Assembly (NCBI GenBank): GCA_045654645.1
Contig: JAZONR010000053.1
Coordinates: 1-64,000 of the forward strand
Origin: HGM04593 sp045654645
Lineage (GTDB): Bacteria; Bacteroidota; Bacteroidia; Bacteroidales; Bacteroidaceae
Reading direction: 5' to 3'
DNA: 64,000 bases
Both the position numbers and the translations under genes were made by a program. Under the pieces are notes generated by a model. It saw only the letters and a program-made list of their open reading frames with translations. It was not told the DNA's origin and searched no databases. Below, piece after piece: positions 52,801 through 59,678 of this stretch. Within the stretch, counting starts at the first letter, position 1. Each line of letters begins with the position of its first letter.

Positions 52801-53606
52801 GTGGGTTCAAGAGCAACTGTTGGAAAAGGCAGAGGCTCATCGCCTTCGGTAAGGAAATAGCTGCCATAGAGCGAATATACATTACGTGTGTGGACATAGC
52901 GACTGCCTTTATACTCCCAAGAGAGTGTTCCGTTGGCATAGAACAGCACATAGCCCTTCTCGCGCCACAGAGGCACTTCGCACAAATCGTCGGGGAGAGT
53001 CTCAAGCCCCTTCTCGGGCAGTTGCCGGCCGCCATAACCAAAGAGACGCACTTTTGCCGGATTTTTGAATCCCATCTTGCGAAGTTCGCTATCAGTTATT
53101 TTGTGTACGCCCTCCTCCTTCACCGTTACGCGCACCCACTTGCCGGCAGCAAGCACCGATGATGCCGCATAACGCTCTGAGACAGAGCCTTGAGCAGCTG
53201 CACGCGCAGGAGCAGCCACACTCTCAACAACAAGCTTATAGGAATTTATGCGGTAGTAGCTTCCGCCGCGCATAACCACCGGCAGGAATGCCACATCGAG
53301 CTGCGCGCGCTTTGCTTGAACACCCACATTGCACTCCACAACCGGCATAGGCGGCAAATTTCCATATTTCGAAGCAATGCCATAGCGCTCGACCTCTGCC
53401 GCACCCATTTTTTGAAACTCGGGATACTCTATGCGTGCCGTGTAGCGACAGGCGGCATAGTCGGCCGGCAGGTCAATCACCTGCGTGCACACCGGCAGCA
53501 GCGAGTCGCCGTGCGCCCCACTCCAGTCCACCTGCACAAACTGGGCCCGCACAGTGGCGGCACACAGCAGCAAAAGGGCAAAAAGAGTTTGTCTCATATA
53601 GTTCAT
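49881..53606 (-). CDS. porU: Type IX secretion system sortase PorU
   Basis: A C25 gingipain-like cysteine protease that removes the C-terminal signal of T9SS cargo on the cell surface and attaches A-LPS. The 1241-residue precursor has a signal peptide (about 1-21), an N-terminal Ig-like region, the caspase-fold catalytic domain with His750 in NYSGHGSSN and Cys783 in TASCDIGPFD, beta-sandwich domains, and a C-terminal T9SS type-A sorting domain (about 1150-1241: NPSPALAGQPVEIVLS, VFNFQGQVLW, LPVGVYLVR). The catalytic dyad is intact. Seven bases after the FAH-family gene. Confidence 0.95.
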   Translation of the reverse strand: MNYMRQTLFALLLLCAATVRAQFVQVDWSGAHGDSLLPVCTQVIDLPADYAACRYTARIEYPEFQKMGAAEVERYGIASKYGNLPPMPVVECNVGVQAKRAQLDVAFLPVVMRGGSYYRINSYKLVVESVAAPARAAAQGSVSERYAASSVLAAGKWVRVTVKEEGVHKITDSELRKMGFKNPAKVRLFGYGGRQLPEKGLETLPDDLCEVPLWREKGYVLFYANGTLSWEYKGSRYVHTRNVYSLYGSYFLTEGDEPLPFPTVALEPTLQDTVTTFTNVALYEKEEKSLCDYGRVLVDGYDYSNTRTGTYYLNTKGAVPGEAIIDVSFATNGTAMSNVFILNDEKQIGTLSVGRAVGGELGKIVENSFKIKGGVSEALNLVLVHKTNDNSVTGFLDFLRVSYPCSLALRGSSTLFRGSYSGGNVIYGIAGCNKNTKVWDVSSPVEIKELKGELVGSTYSVAAPAGRNSRLVAVDVKGAFPSVAVAGNVPNQNLHALGQTDMVIIVPSNGAFLPAAERLAQAHRAMDGLSVAVVTAQQVYNEFSSGTPDVTAYRRLMKMLYDRAEGADDAPKYLLLMGDSWFDNRLITAKGRSQDELLLCYESQNSVDAIRSYVLEDYAGYLDDGEGASHLSDKVDVGVGRIPVQSVAEANAVVDKIIAYMQNENAGKWQNVVLLLADDGDDSMPNQHMMDADSIAAIFEQHYPSYIVDRVYWDNYPIEKSAAGKRYPAVTKDIYRRLADGALIVNYSGHGSSNLLSHEMVWKASDMSALSSSHLPFWVTASCDIGPFDKGDNSLAEAALLNPQGAAIGLFTTTRTVMQSYNSVINKEFSKLLMSPVNSGGIVAVGDAVRRAKCNVISYGTDYSENKLQYVLLGDPALRLKYPQYRFLVEKVNGADASTVQNVAAGSLLNVEGCVVAKDGAVAENFTGVLHSTLFDSAETVNTRDNTGLGSHTYTAYTKTLFSGSDSVRCGRFSITMPVPMDINYSNGRGMLNLFAVDSGLVLSAQGSFNNFTVGGTADSVQNDSCGPEIKLYLNTPSFADGDEVNATPCLWVELYDENGINTIGSGIGHDITAIVDNSPHHTYNLNSAYVPSVGDYTRGTIVMPLNALPAGEHKLMLRAWDLYNNSSTAEITFYVVPSLAPDVLDLKVNPSPALAGQPVEIVLSHDRPQSEIDVTVEVFNFQGQVLWSKNERAVCDGFTYSCRWDDASLPVGVYLVRASLASGDEESTTKTVKIVVVNNK

Positions 53607-53613
53607 AAACGGG

Positions 53614-54228
53614 TTATCTTACGTGAAAATCGAGCACCTTCTCATCGCCCAGGAAGCCTTTCAGATGTGTACCGATTGACACAGGGCCCACACCGGCCGG
53701 TGTACCGGTGAAGATGAGGTCCCCGGTCTTGAGTGTGCAAAAGCGGCTCACATAAGCAATCACCTCATCCACAGAAAAAAGCATTTGCGAACTGTTGGCA
53801 CTCTGCACCACCTTGTCATCAATTGTGAGCGAGAAATCGATATTCTTTATATCGTAGCGCTCCACCGGGCGAAATTCGCCCAACACCGCCGAGCCGTCAA
53901 AGCCCTTGCTCATCTCCCAAGGAGCACCTGCTGCAATGAGGCTGCGTTGCAAGTCGCGCGCAGTGAAATCAATGCCCACTGTTATGGCATCGTAGTAACG
54001 GTGAGCAAAGCGCGCCGGGATACTCTTGCCCAACTTGTTTATGCGCACCACAATCTCGGCCTCATAGTCAATGCGCCCCATAAAGTCGGGTACATAAAAA
54101 TGCTTTCCGTTTTTTATGATAGCAGAATCGGGCTTCATAAAAATCATCGGCACAGCCGGTTTCTCGCTTGTTCCGTCGAACTCGAGCGCGTGCTCGCTAT
54201 AGTTTTTTCCAACAGCTATTATCTTCAT
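53614..54228 (-). CDS. Fumarylacetoacetate-hydrolase-family protein
   Basis: A 204-residue protein of the FAH superfamily (hydrolases, isomerases or decarboxylases of acyl-pyruvate-like compounds). Visible are the family's MKIIAVGKNYSEHALE opening, PMIFMKPDSAIIKNG, the metal-site stretch DYEAEIVVRI, the FTARDLQ motif and GDLIFTGTPAGVGP near the end. The exact substrate cannot be read; oxaloacetate decarboxylase or acylpyruvase activity is possible. The start is ATG 54228, since upstream residues are unlike the family. It ends 7 bases before porU and begins about 8 bases after rex. Confidence 0.88.
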   Translation of the reverse strand: MKIIAVGKNYSEHALEFDGTSEKPAVPMIFMKPDSAIIKNGKHFYVPDFMGRIDYEAEIVVRINKLGKSIPARFAHRYYDAITVGIDFTARDLQRSLIAAGAPWEMSKGFDGSAVLGEFRPVERYDIKNIDFSLTIDDKVVQSANSSQMLFSVDEVIAYVSRFCTLKTGDLIFTGTPAGVGPVSIGTHLKGFLGDEKVLDFHVR

Positions 54229-54235
54229 TCCAAAA

Positions 54236-54895
54236 TCATATTTTTTCGTTAGCCTCAAGTTCCTCAAGGCGGTTGAACATCAACGACAAGTGAGCATAGA
54301 GCGAGGTATTCTGCACCACGATGTTGTCGGGGACACGAATCCTCAACGGCGTGAAGTTCCATATAGCCTTAATGCCCCACACCACCATCTTGTCGGCCAC
54401 CTCCTGGGCCCGCTCAATGGGCACGGTGAGCACACCTATGCGCACATTATGCCTCTTCATCTTCGCTTCAAGCTCATTTATGTGATACACAGGAATTCCC
54501 GCCACACTGTGCCCCACAACCTTGGGGCTTGTGTCAAAGGCCGCCACCACCTCAAGCCCAAACTGCTTGAGACCACTGTCATTGAGCAATGCGCTGCCCA
54601 AACGTCCGGCCCCAAAAAGAAAAGCCTTGTGAATGTGGGTAAAGCCCAAAAAATCCTCGAGCACATCGAGCAGATTATCAATCTCATACCCCACACGTGT
54701 GCGGCCAACGATGTTCACACAAGAGAGGTCCTTGGCAATCTGCGATGCCACAATGCTTGTCTCCTTGGAGAGACGCGTAGATGACACATACTGCTCGCCT
54801 CGCTGCTTCAGCAAACGGCACACCGACAGATACCAGGGCAGACGCCTTAATGTGGGTTCGGGAACTTTCTCTATTTTTGATATTGTTTGAGCCAT
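54236..54895 (-). CDS. rex: Redox-sensing transcriptional repressor Rex
   Basis: A 219-residue repressor that senses the NADH/NAD+ ratio. The N-terminal winged helix (about 10-80; TLRRLPWYLSVCRLL, SSTRLSKETSIVASQIAKDLS) is followed by a Rossmann domain with FLFGAGRLGSALL (about 90-102) and the C-terminal swapped helix with LSLMFNRLEELEA. Heads the run rex-FAH-porU-porV-ispF-phosphoesterase. A TACTTTTG box is just upstream, at 54937-54944. Confidence 0.94.
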   Translation of the reverse strand: MAQTISKIEKVPEPTLRRLPWYLSVCRLLKQRGEQYVSSTRLSKETSIVASQIAKDLSCVNIVGRTRVGYEIDNLLDVLEDFLGFTHIHKAFLFGAGRLGSALLNDSGLKQFGLEVVAAFDTSPKVVGHSVAGIPVYHINELEAKMKRHNVRIGVLTVPIERAQEVADKMVVWGIKAIWNFTPLRIRVPDNIVVQNTSLYAHLSLMFNRLEELEANEKI

Positions 54896-54936
54896 TTCAA
54901 CTCGCGCGTGTTTAATTATGTAAGTTTATAACGTAG

Positions 54937-54944
54937 CAAAAGTA
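54937..54944 (-). promoter_or_regulatory. rex -7 box
   Basis: Minus-strand TACTTTTG, about 42 bases before the rex ATG. The matching -33 is weak (TTCA/TTTC). Confidence 0.5.
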
Positions 54945-54961
54945 ATGATATTTTGCGAAGC

Positions 54962-54994
54962 TTTGAAATTTGTCGCAAAAATATTGTAACTTAG
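54962..54994 (+). promoter_or_regulatory. Promoter of the SUI1-like gene
   Basis: TTTG (54962-54965), 21-base spacer and TAACTTAG (54987-54994). Divergent from the rex promoter, sharing a short A/T-rich region. Confidence 0.5.
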
Positions 54995-55027
54995 CCGTCG
55001 ATAAACCCCTAAAACAACACTGCCGAT

Positions 55028-55366
55028 ATGAAGAGCAACGACTGGAAAGAGCGCCTCAACATTGTCTATTCTACAAACCCCGACTTTGTATATTCCACCG
55101 ATGAAAAGGAGGAAAATGAGACCCTCCCCAAGCAACAGCAGAAGCTGAGAGTGAGCATTGAGAAGAACCACCGCGGAGGCAAGACTGTAACCTTGGTGCG
55201 CAACTTCGTGGGCACTGAAAACGACCTTAAAGAGCTGGGCCGTATGCTGAAGACAAGATGCGGCGTGGGCGGCAGCACCAAGGATGGCGAGATACTTGTG
55301 CAGGGCGACTTCAAGGAGAAGATAATAGAGCTGCTGAAGAAGGATGGCTATACCCAAACAAAATAA
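55028..55366 (+). CDS. SUI1/eIF1-like translation factor (YciH family)
   Basis: A 112-residue protein with the SUI1 fold: the C-terminal KLRVSIEKNHRGGKTVTLVRNFVG segment (about 40-63), then LKELGRMLKTRCGVGGSTKDGEILVQGDFKEKIIELLKKDGY, typical of bacterial YciH. In E. coli YciH affects initiation fidelity; its role in Bacteroidota is not settled. The acidic Asn/Glu-rich N-terminal extension (about 20-35) is variable. Divergent from rex. Confidence 0.93.
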   Translation: MKSNDWKERLNIVYSTNPDFVYSTDEKEENETLPKQQQKLRVSIEKNHRGGKTVTLVRNFVGTENDLKELGRMLKTRCGVGGSTKDGEILVQGDFKEKIIELLKKDGYTQTK

Positions 55367-55445
55367 TTTCTATAAAAAAGAGGCTTAACGCACTTTATTT
55401 ACTATATTCGCACAAAGAAACAACAAATCACAAAAACATACAGTT

Positions 55446-56090
55446 ATGTCAAACAAATCTAAATTGTCTCTTGCAGCCGAGCTGCTAAAAATCAAAGCCG
55501 TTAAACTGCAACCCGAACAGCCCTTCACTTGGGCATCAGGCTGGAAGTCTCCTTTCTACTGCGACAACCGCAAAACATTGTCATTCCCCGAGTTGCGCAC
55601 ACGCGTGAAGCTGGGCCTTGCCAACCTCATCCTTGAGGAGTTCCCCGAAGCCGACATTGTTGCCGGCGTGGCAACAGGTGCTATTGCACAGGGCGCTCTT
55701 GTAGCCGAGGAGCTTGCAAAGCCTTTCGTTTATGTGCGTCCCAAGGCCAAGGACCACGGAATGGGTAACCAAATTGAGGGCGACGTCTACCCCGGCGCAA
55801 AGGTGGTTGTTGTGGAGGACCTCGTTTCCACCGGCCTCAGCAGCTTGCGTGCCGTTGATGCGCTGCGCGCTGCCGGCGTTGAGGTTGTTGGTATGGTAGC
55901 ATCATTCACATACGGTTTTGGCGTAGCTACCGAGGCTTTTGAGAACGCAGGCGTCAAGCTCATCACCCTCACCGACTATGAGGCTGTTCTTGAGGCTGCA
56001 AAGGCAACAGGCTACATCACCGAAGAGGTGATGCCCACCCTCAAGGAGTGGAGAGCCAACCCATCGGAGTGGAGAAACGACCTGAAGTAA
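55446..56090 (+). CDS. pyrE: Orotate phosphoribosyltransferase
   Basis: Converts orotate and PRPP to OMP in pyrimidine synthesis. The 214-residue enzyme has the PRPP-binding motif VVVVEDLVSTGLSSL (about 119-133), GVATGAIAQGALVAEEL and the FVYVRPKAKDHGMG loop. Length is normal. It begins 79 bases after the SUI1-like gene and leads a probable operon with the SRPBCC gene (6-base gap). Confidence 0.95.
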   Translation: MSNKSKLSLAAELLKIKAVKLQPEQPFTWASGWKSPFYCDNRKTLSFPELRTRVKLGLANLILEEFPEADIVAGVATGAIAQGALVAEELAKPFVYVRPKAKDHGMGNQIEGDVYPGAKVVVVEDLVSTGLSSLRAVDALRAAGVEVVGMVASFTYGFGVATEAFENAGVKLITLTDYEAVLEAAKATGYITEEVMPTLKEWRANPSEWRNDLK

Positions 56091-56096
56091 AAAGCT

Positions 56097-56507
56097 ATGA
56101 GCCAATACGAAAGCAGCGTTAAGCACATCCCCTACCCACAGGCAAGGGTCTATGCAAAGCTCGAGGACCTGAACAACCTCGAAAGCATAAAGGACCGTGT
56201 GCCCCAGGACAAGGTCAAGGAGTTCACCTATAACCGCGATGAGGTTACTGTAAACGTTCCACCACTGGGCAATGTTACGATAAGGGTTGTTGAGCGCGAA
56301 GAGCCCAAATGCATAAAATTTGAAGCTGTGGGCTCGCCGCTCCCCATCAACCTGTGGATACAGATAATCCCCGACGGCGATGAGGCAGCCAAAATGCGCG
56401 TAGTAGCCAAAGCCGAGATAAACTTTATGCTTCGCTCGATGGTTGAGAAACCGTTGAAAGAGGGCATTGAGAAGATAGCCGAGGCTCTGTCGCTGATACA
56501 ATACTGA
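56097..56507 (+). CDS. SRPBCC-fold protein
   Basis: A 136-residue cytoplasmic protein of the START/SRPBCC superfamily, which forms a hydrophobic cavity for ligands. The sequence opens MSQYESSVKHIPYPQARVYAKLEDLNNL, typical of the family's first strand and helices, and closes with a long amphipathic helix (MVEKPLKEGIEKIAEALSLIQ). No catalytic residues are evident, and the ligand is unknown. It follows pyrE by 6 bases, as in Bacteroides. Confidence 0.87.
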   Translation: MSQYESSVKHIPYPQARVYAKLEDLNNLESIKDRVPQDKVKEFTYNRDEVTVNVPPLGNVTIRVVEREEPKCIKFEAVGSPLPINLWIQIIPDGDEAAKMRVVAKAEINFMLRSMVEKPLKEGIEKIAEALSLIQY

Positions 56508-56533
56508 CAGAGAGCAAAAAGAATACATAAGAG

Positions 56534-56562
56534 GTGTTCCGGCGGCCTAACCACCGGAACAC
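56534..56562 (+). terminator. Hairpin between the SRPBCC gene and argH
   Basis: GTGTTCCGG pairs with CCGGAACAC across an 11-base loop, followed by TATTTAATT. The T-run is poor, so it may be a partial terminator or attenuator before argH. Confidence 0.6.
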
Positions 56563-56594
56563 TATTTAATTGATTACACACAACCAACACACTT

Positions 56595-57935
56595 ATGGCA
56601 AAGAAACTTTGGGAAAAGAACATTGATGTGAACCCAGAGATAGAGCGTTTCACCGTGGGCCGCGACAAAGAGCTCGACCGTATGCTTGCACGCTATGACG
56701 TGCTTGGCTCGCTTGCACATTGCAAAATGCTCGAGAGCATTGGAATGCTCACAAGCGAAGAGCAGTTACAGCTTCGACAAGGATTGTGGGGTGTATACTC
56801 CGCAGCTGCGGTTGGCACATTCATCATTGAAGACGGCGTTGAAGATGTCCACTCACAGGTTGAACTTCTGCTCACACGCGCCCTGGGCGACATTGGCAAA
56901 AAGATACACAGCGGCCGTTCACGCAACGACCAGGTGTTGCTCGACCTCAAGCTGTTCACCCGCCACGAGTTACAAGAGATATGTGAAGCCGTCATTGCGC
57001 TTTTCGACACACTGCAGAAACAGAGTGAGAAGCACAAGGATGTTCTTATGCCGGGCTACACCCATCTGCAGGTAGCAATGCCATCGTCATTCGGTCTGTG
57101 GTTCGGTGCATACGCCGAGAGCCTTGCCGATGATATGCTCTTCCTGCAGGCAGCCTACAAGATGTGCAACCGCAACCCGTTGGGCTCTGCCGCCGGCTAT
57201 GGCTCATCGTTCCCGCTCAACCGCACAATGACAACCGAGCTGCTTGGATTCGACTCAATGAACTACAACGTAGTGTATGCACAGATGGGACGCGGCAAAT
57301 GCGAAAAGAACATTGCTTTTGCACTGGCAAGCGTTGCCGGAACACTGTCTAAGCTAGCATTCGACGCCTGTATGTTCAACTCGCAGAACTTCGGGTTTGT
57401 GAAGCTCCCCGCCGAGTGCACCACAGGCAGCAGCATTATGCCACACAAGAAGAACCCCGATGTCTTTGAAATTATGCGCGCAAAGTGCAACCGCTTGCAG
57501 GCATTGCCAATGGACATAACAATGATTATGAACAATCTGCCAAGCGGCTATTTCCGCGACCTTCAGGTCATCAAGGAGTTGTTCCTGCCCGCATTTGCCG
57601 AGCTTAAAGAGTGCCTTGCAATGGCAACATACATAATTGAGCGCATTGAGGTGAACAAGGAGATACTTGCCGACAGCCGCTACGATGCAATGTTCAGCGT
57701 AGAGGAGGTGAACCGCCTGGCCACAGAGGGAATGCCGTTCCGCGATGCCTATAAGAAGGTGGGGCTCAACATCGAGGCCGGAACATTCACACCCAACAAG
57801 AATGTACACCACACACACGAAGGCAGCATTGGCAACCTGTGCAACGAAGAGATAAGAAAAATTATGTACAGCATATACGAAGCGATGGACTTCGACAAGG
57901 CGCGCAATGCCGAACAGGCGCTGCTGAATGCATAA
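56595..57935 (+). CDS. argH: Argininosuccinate lyase
   Basis: Last step of arginine synthesis, splitting argininosuccinate to arginine and fumarate. The 446-residue tetrameric enzyme has the superfamily signature GSSIMPHKKNPD (about 278-289) with the catalytic Ser, HSGRSRNDQV near 103 and MPGYTHLQVAMP near 152. Length is close to the family norm. No other arginine-pathway gene is nearby. Fumarate released here joins the fumarase pool. Confidence 0.96.
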   Translation: MAKKLWEKNIDVNPEIERFTVGRDKELDRMLARYDVLGSLAHCKMLESIGMLTSEEQLQLRQGLWGVYSAAAVGTFIIEDGVEDVHSQVELLLTRALGDIGKKIHSGRSRNDQVLLDLKLFTRHELQEICEAVIALFDTLQKQSEKHKDVLMPGYTHLQVAMPSSFGLWFGAYAESLADDMLFLQAAYKMCNRNPLGSAAGYGSSFPLNRTMTTELLGFDSMNYNVVYAQMGRGKCEKNIAFALASVAGTLSKLAFDACMFNSQNFGFVKLPAECTTGSSIMPHKKNPDVFEIMRAKCNRLQALPMDITMIMNNLPSGYFRDLQVIKELFLPAFAELKECLAMATYIIERIEVNKEILADSRYDAMFSVEEVNRLATEGMPFRDAYKKVGLNIEAGTFTPNKNVHHTHEGSIGNLCNEEIRKIMYSIYEAMDFDKARNAEQALLNA

Positions 57936-58004
57936 AAACGTTAAACAGCCCGGGGAGAGCAATATGTGCCATGCCCGGGCGTTTAAAAAATATACGCCCC
58001 ATTG

Positions 58005-58529
58005 ATGAAAAGAATTGCCCGCATAACCCTTTTGCTTATATCGGTACTAGCCTTTGCCGGATGCGAAGGCGAGAGCCTATACTCAAGCTACCACGCCCGC
58101 TTCATCTTTGACGGCAACATACACCCCTATAACCAGGCACGCAGTTTCGGACAGTTCATTGCGGTGAGAAAAGGCAACAACATAGGCCAATACAGGCTCA
58201 CCGACGCCCAAGGCAACACACAAACAGTAAACGTGCCACAGATACACCTGCAACAAGGCGCCTTTTACTATGGCCTTGGCGGGCTGCTTATAGGCACCCC
58301 ATCGACCTACGGCGATGGCAACCTCATAGCCTATGACTGGGCCTGCCCCGGCTGCGACATAGCACGCCACCGTGTAGAGATAGACTATGTAATGTGGCAC
58401 GCCACCTGCCCCAACTGCCACACAAAATTCGACCTCAACAGCGGCGGTATACCCATAGAAGGCCAATCACGCCCATTACGGCAATACCGCGTCTTTGACA
58501 GCGGTGCAGAAGTAATAGTGCAAAATTAA
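58005..58529 (+). CDS. Rieske-like lipoprotein with CxxC...CxxC ligands
   Basis: A 174-residue exported lipoprotein (lipobox Cys20 in LAFAGC). The rest is a beta-rich body with GLGGLLIGTPS and, near the end, CPGC (Cys114, Cys117) and CPNCHTKFDLNSGGIPIEG (Cys135, Cys138, His139), then LRQYRV. The CPxC-H-x-x-FDLxxG and Lxx-YxV pattern is that of Rieske proteins, but true Rieske sites are CxH and CxxH; here both pairs have Cys at the ligand places, suggesting Zn or a rubredoxin-like iron site. I recall similar uncharacterised Bacteroides proteins. The start is ATG 58005, after an in-frame TTG. Confidence 0.78.
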   Translation: MKRIARITLLLISVLAFAGCEGESLYSSYHARFIFDGNIHPYNQARSFGQFIAVRKGNNIGQYRLTDAQGNTQTVNVPQIHLQQGAFYYGLGGLLIGTPSTYGDGNLIAYDWACPGCDIARHRVEIDYVMWHATCPNCHTKFDLNSGGIPIEGQSRPLRQYRVFDSGAEVIVQN

Positions 58530-58541
58530 GTACATAAGCAC

Positions 58542-58572
58542 TTTGCACATTAACCTTTTTTTTATACCTTTG
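58542..58572 (+). promoter_or_regulatory. tRNA-Leu promoter
   Basis: TTTG (58542-58545), exactly 19 bases, then TACCTTTG (58565-58572), about 45 bases before the tRNA. Confidence 0.75.
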
Positions 58573-58617
58573 CGCCCGTTGATACCCCCTCGGGGCCAAC
58601 AAACAAAACATAAGGTC

Positions 58618-58702
58618 GCTCGAATGGTGGAATCGGTAGACACGAAGGACTTAAAATCCTTTGGCCTTAACAGCCGTGCGGGTTCAAGTCCCGCTTCGAG
58701 TA
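58618..58702 (+). tRNA. tRNA-Leu (anticodon TAA)
   Basis: Acceptor stem GCTCGAA/TTCGAGT, D-arm with GGTGGAATCGGTAGACAC, anticodon loop CTTAAAA (TAA), a long variable arm as in leucine tRNAs and T-arm GGTTCAAGTCC. CCA is not encoded. The accessory region begins immediately after it, so this gene is the likely integration site. Confidence 0.95.
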
Positions 58703-58710
58703 CTGAAAGA

Positions 58711-58752
58711 ATCTCTTGTAAATCAATGGATTTGCGAGAGGTTTTTCTTTTT
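58711..58752 (+). terminator. Terminator after tRNA-Leu
   Basis: A 14-bp stem (58711-58724 with 58729-58742, two or three G-T pairs) and an AATG loop, then TTTTCTTTTT. Confidence 0.88.
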
Positions 58753-58852
58753 ATACAAACGCCTTTTGTTAATCTTGGGAAACATAGTTTTTTTTGTGGT
58801 TTTTATACGGTTTTATCGCGTTTGTGTAAACCAATCTGTAAACCAGAAAACA

Positions 58853-58957
58853 TTATGTGAACTATTCAACCATTCAAGCGTAAGCATTACCAAACGCTAT
58901 CTTGGTTTGAGACAGGAAGAGATTTTACAAGCTTATGAATGTCTGAGTTTTTAAATT
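58853..58957 (+). pseudogene. C-terminal remnant of a tyrosine-type integrase
   Basis: About 33 codons read LCELFNHSSVSITKRYLG then LRQEEILQAYECLSF and stop. The piece matches the C-terminal end of Bacteroidetes phage/ICE integrases, including the nucleophile Tyr in TKRYLG. Upstream residues in the frame (about 58661-58850) are Phe/Arg/Val-rich and not integrase-like, so the domain with the other catalytic residues is gone. It supports past integration at tRNA-Leu. Confidence 0.75.
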
Positions 58958-59057
58958 ATGAGACGGCGACATTTTTTGAAGAAAAAACTTTTTATAGACC
59001 CCGTTCAAATTTTGTCACCACTCTACTTTTACAAATGAAATTTATTCATAATATGCC

Positions 59058-59438
59058 TTATTGACTCTGCCCGGTAATGAAATCACTATCGTAGATGAAG
59101 AAGTTTTCATTGAAATGCTCCTTTAATTCCTGCAGCCATTGTATCATGGCCGATTTAGGAACAATCAAGAGAATACGTTTTATCTCTCCACGTAGTTTCT
59201 TTTCCTTCAATACTAATCCGGCTTAGATGGTTTTACCCATACCCACCTCATCAGCAAGCATAAAACGGGTTTGAACGCCATGCATCACTTTCTCCAGTAC
59301 CAATATCTGGTGTGGTAAGGGGATAAGACTACTTTCATAGGGTGCTAACAAGCGTTTTTGCGCCATTTCTTCTTTGATACGTGCAGCTATAGCAATATAC
59401 CGCACGTATGACATGCCTGAATGTTTTGTTTCTGACAT
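59058..59438 (-). pseudogene. Truncated SNF2-type helicase gene with nonsense codon
   Basis: The first 71 codons run from ATG 59438 through LPHQILVLEKVMHGVQTRFMLADEVGMGKTI, which includes a Walker A-like DEVGMGKT motif, then a TAA at 59223-59225. In the same frame the sequence goes on (AGLVLKEKKLRGEIKRILLIVPKSAMIQWLQEL...) to TAA at 59058. SNF2/HepA enzymes read GKTIEAGL here, so GAA to TAA would be one base change. The remaining helicase domain, with the DEAH box and motifs IV-VI, is absent. A clear recent decay. Confidence 0.85.
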
Positions 59439-59444
59439 ATCTTC

Positions 59445-59567
59445 CTATAAGTCAGAGTGCAATACCTGTGCAAAGGAATCATCTTCAAGGATATGAATCC
59501 AAAGAGTCTCCTTTCCAAATAGCATATTACTGCCCATAACCTCTATGCTTTTGCCTTTATATTTCAT
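59445..59567 (-). CDS. Small ORF upstream of the helicase remnant
   Basis: Forty codons from ATG 59567 to TAG 59445 (MKYKGKSIEVMGSNMLFGKE...HILEDDSFAQVLHSDL), ending 7 bases before the helicase ATG with a GGAAG site between. Spacing suggests it belonged to the same operon. I do not recognise it, and it may itself be a fragment. It starts beside a tandem pair of 12-bp repeats. Confidence 0.45.
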   Translation of the reverse strand: MKYKGKSIEVMGSNMLFGKETLWIHILEDDSFAQVLHSDL

Positions 59568-59570
59568 TCT

Positions 59571-59594
59571 ATTCGCCCTTTTATTCGCCCTTTT
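59571..59594. repeat. Tandem 12-bp repeat, pair 1
   Basis: Two copies of ATTCGCCCTTTT in a row, 4 bases before the small ORF start. An identical pair lies at 59650-59673. Confidence 0.85.
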
Positions 59595-59649
59595 CTATTA
59601 TTGATTATCAGATACTTAAAGCTAATTTAGACTTGTCTTAGCAGTAACA

Positions 59650-59673
59650 ATTCGCCCTTTTATTCGCCCTTTA
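59650..59673. repeat. Tandem 12-bp repeat, pair 2
   Basis: ATTCGCCCTTTT followed by ATTCGCCCTTTA, 5 bases past the stop codon of the AlbA_2 gene. The pairs are 55 bases apart. Confidence 0.85.
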
Positions 59674-59678
59674 CCAAC

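Noticed and set aside
57936..57987. Hairpin-like CCCGGG...CCCGGG after argH
   Set aside because: The stem needs an 8-base bulge and a 19-base loop and is followed by A, not T, so I do not call it a terminator.
58661..58852. Full 97-codon frame from the tRNA-Leu into the integrase tail
   Set aside because: It starts inside the tRNA gene and the first 60 or so residues are not integrase-like; only the tail is supported.
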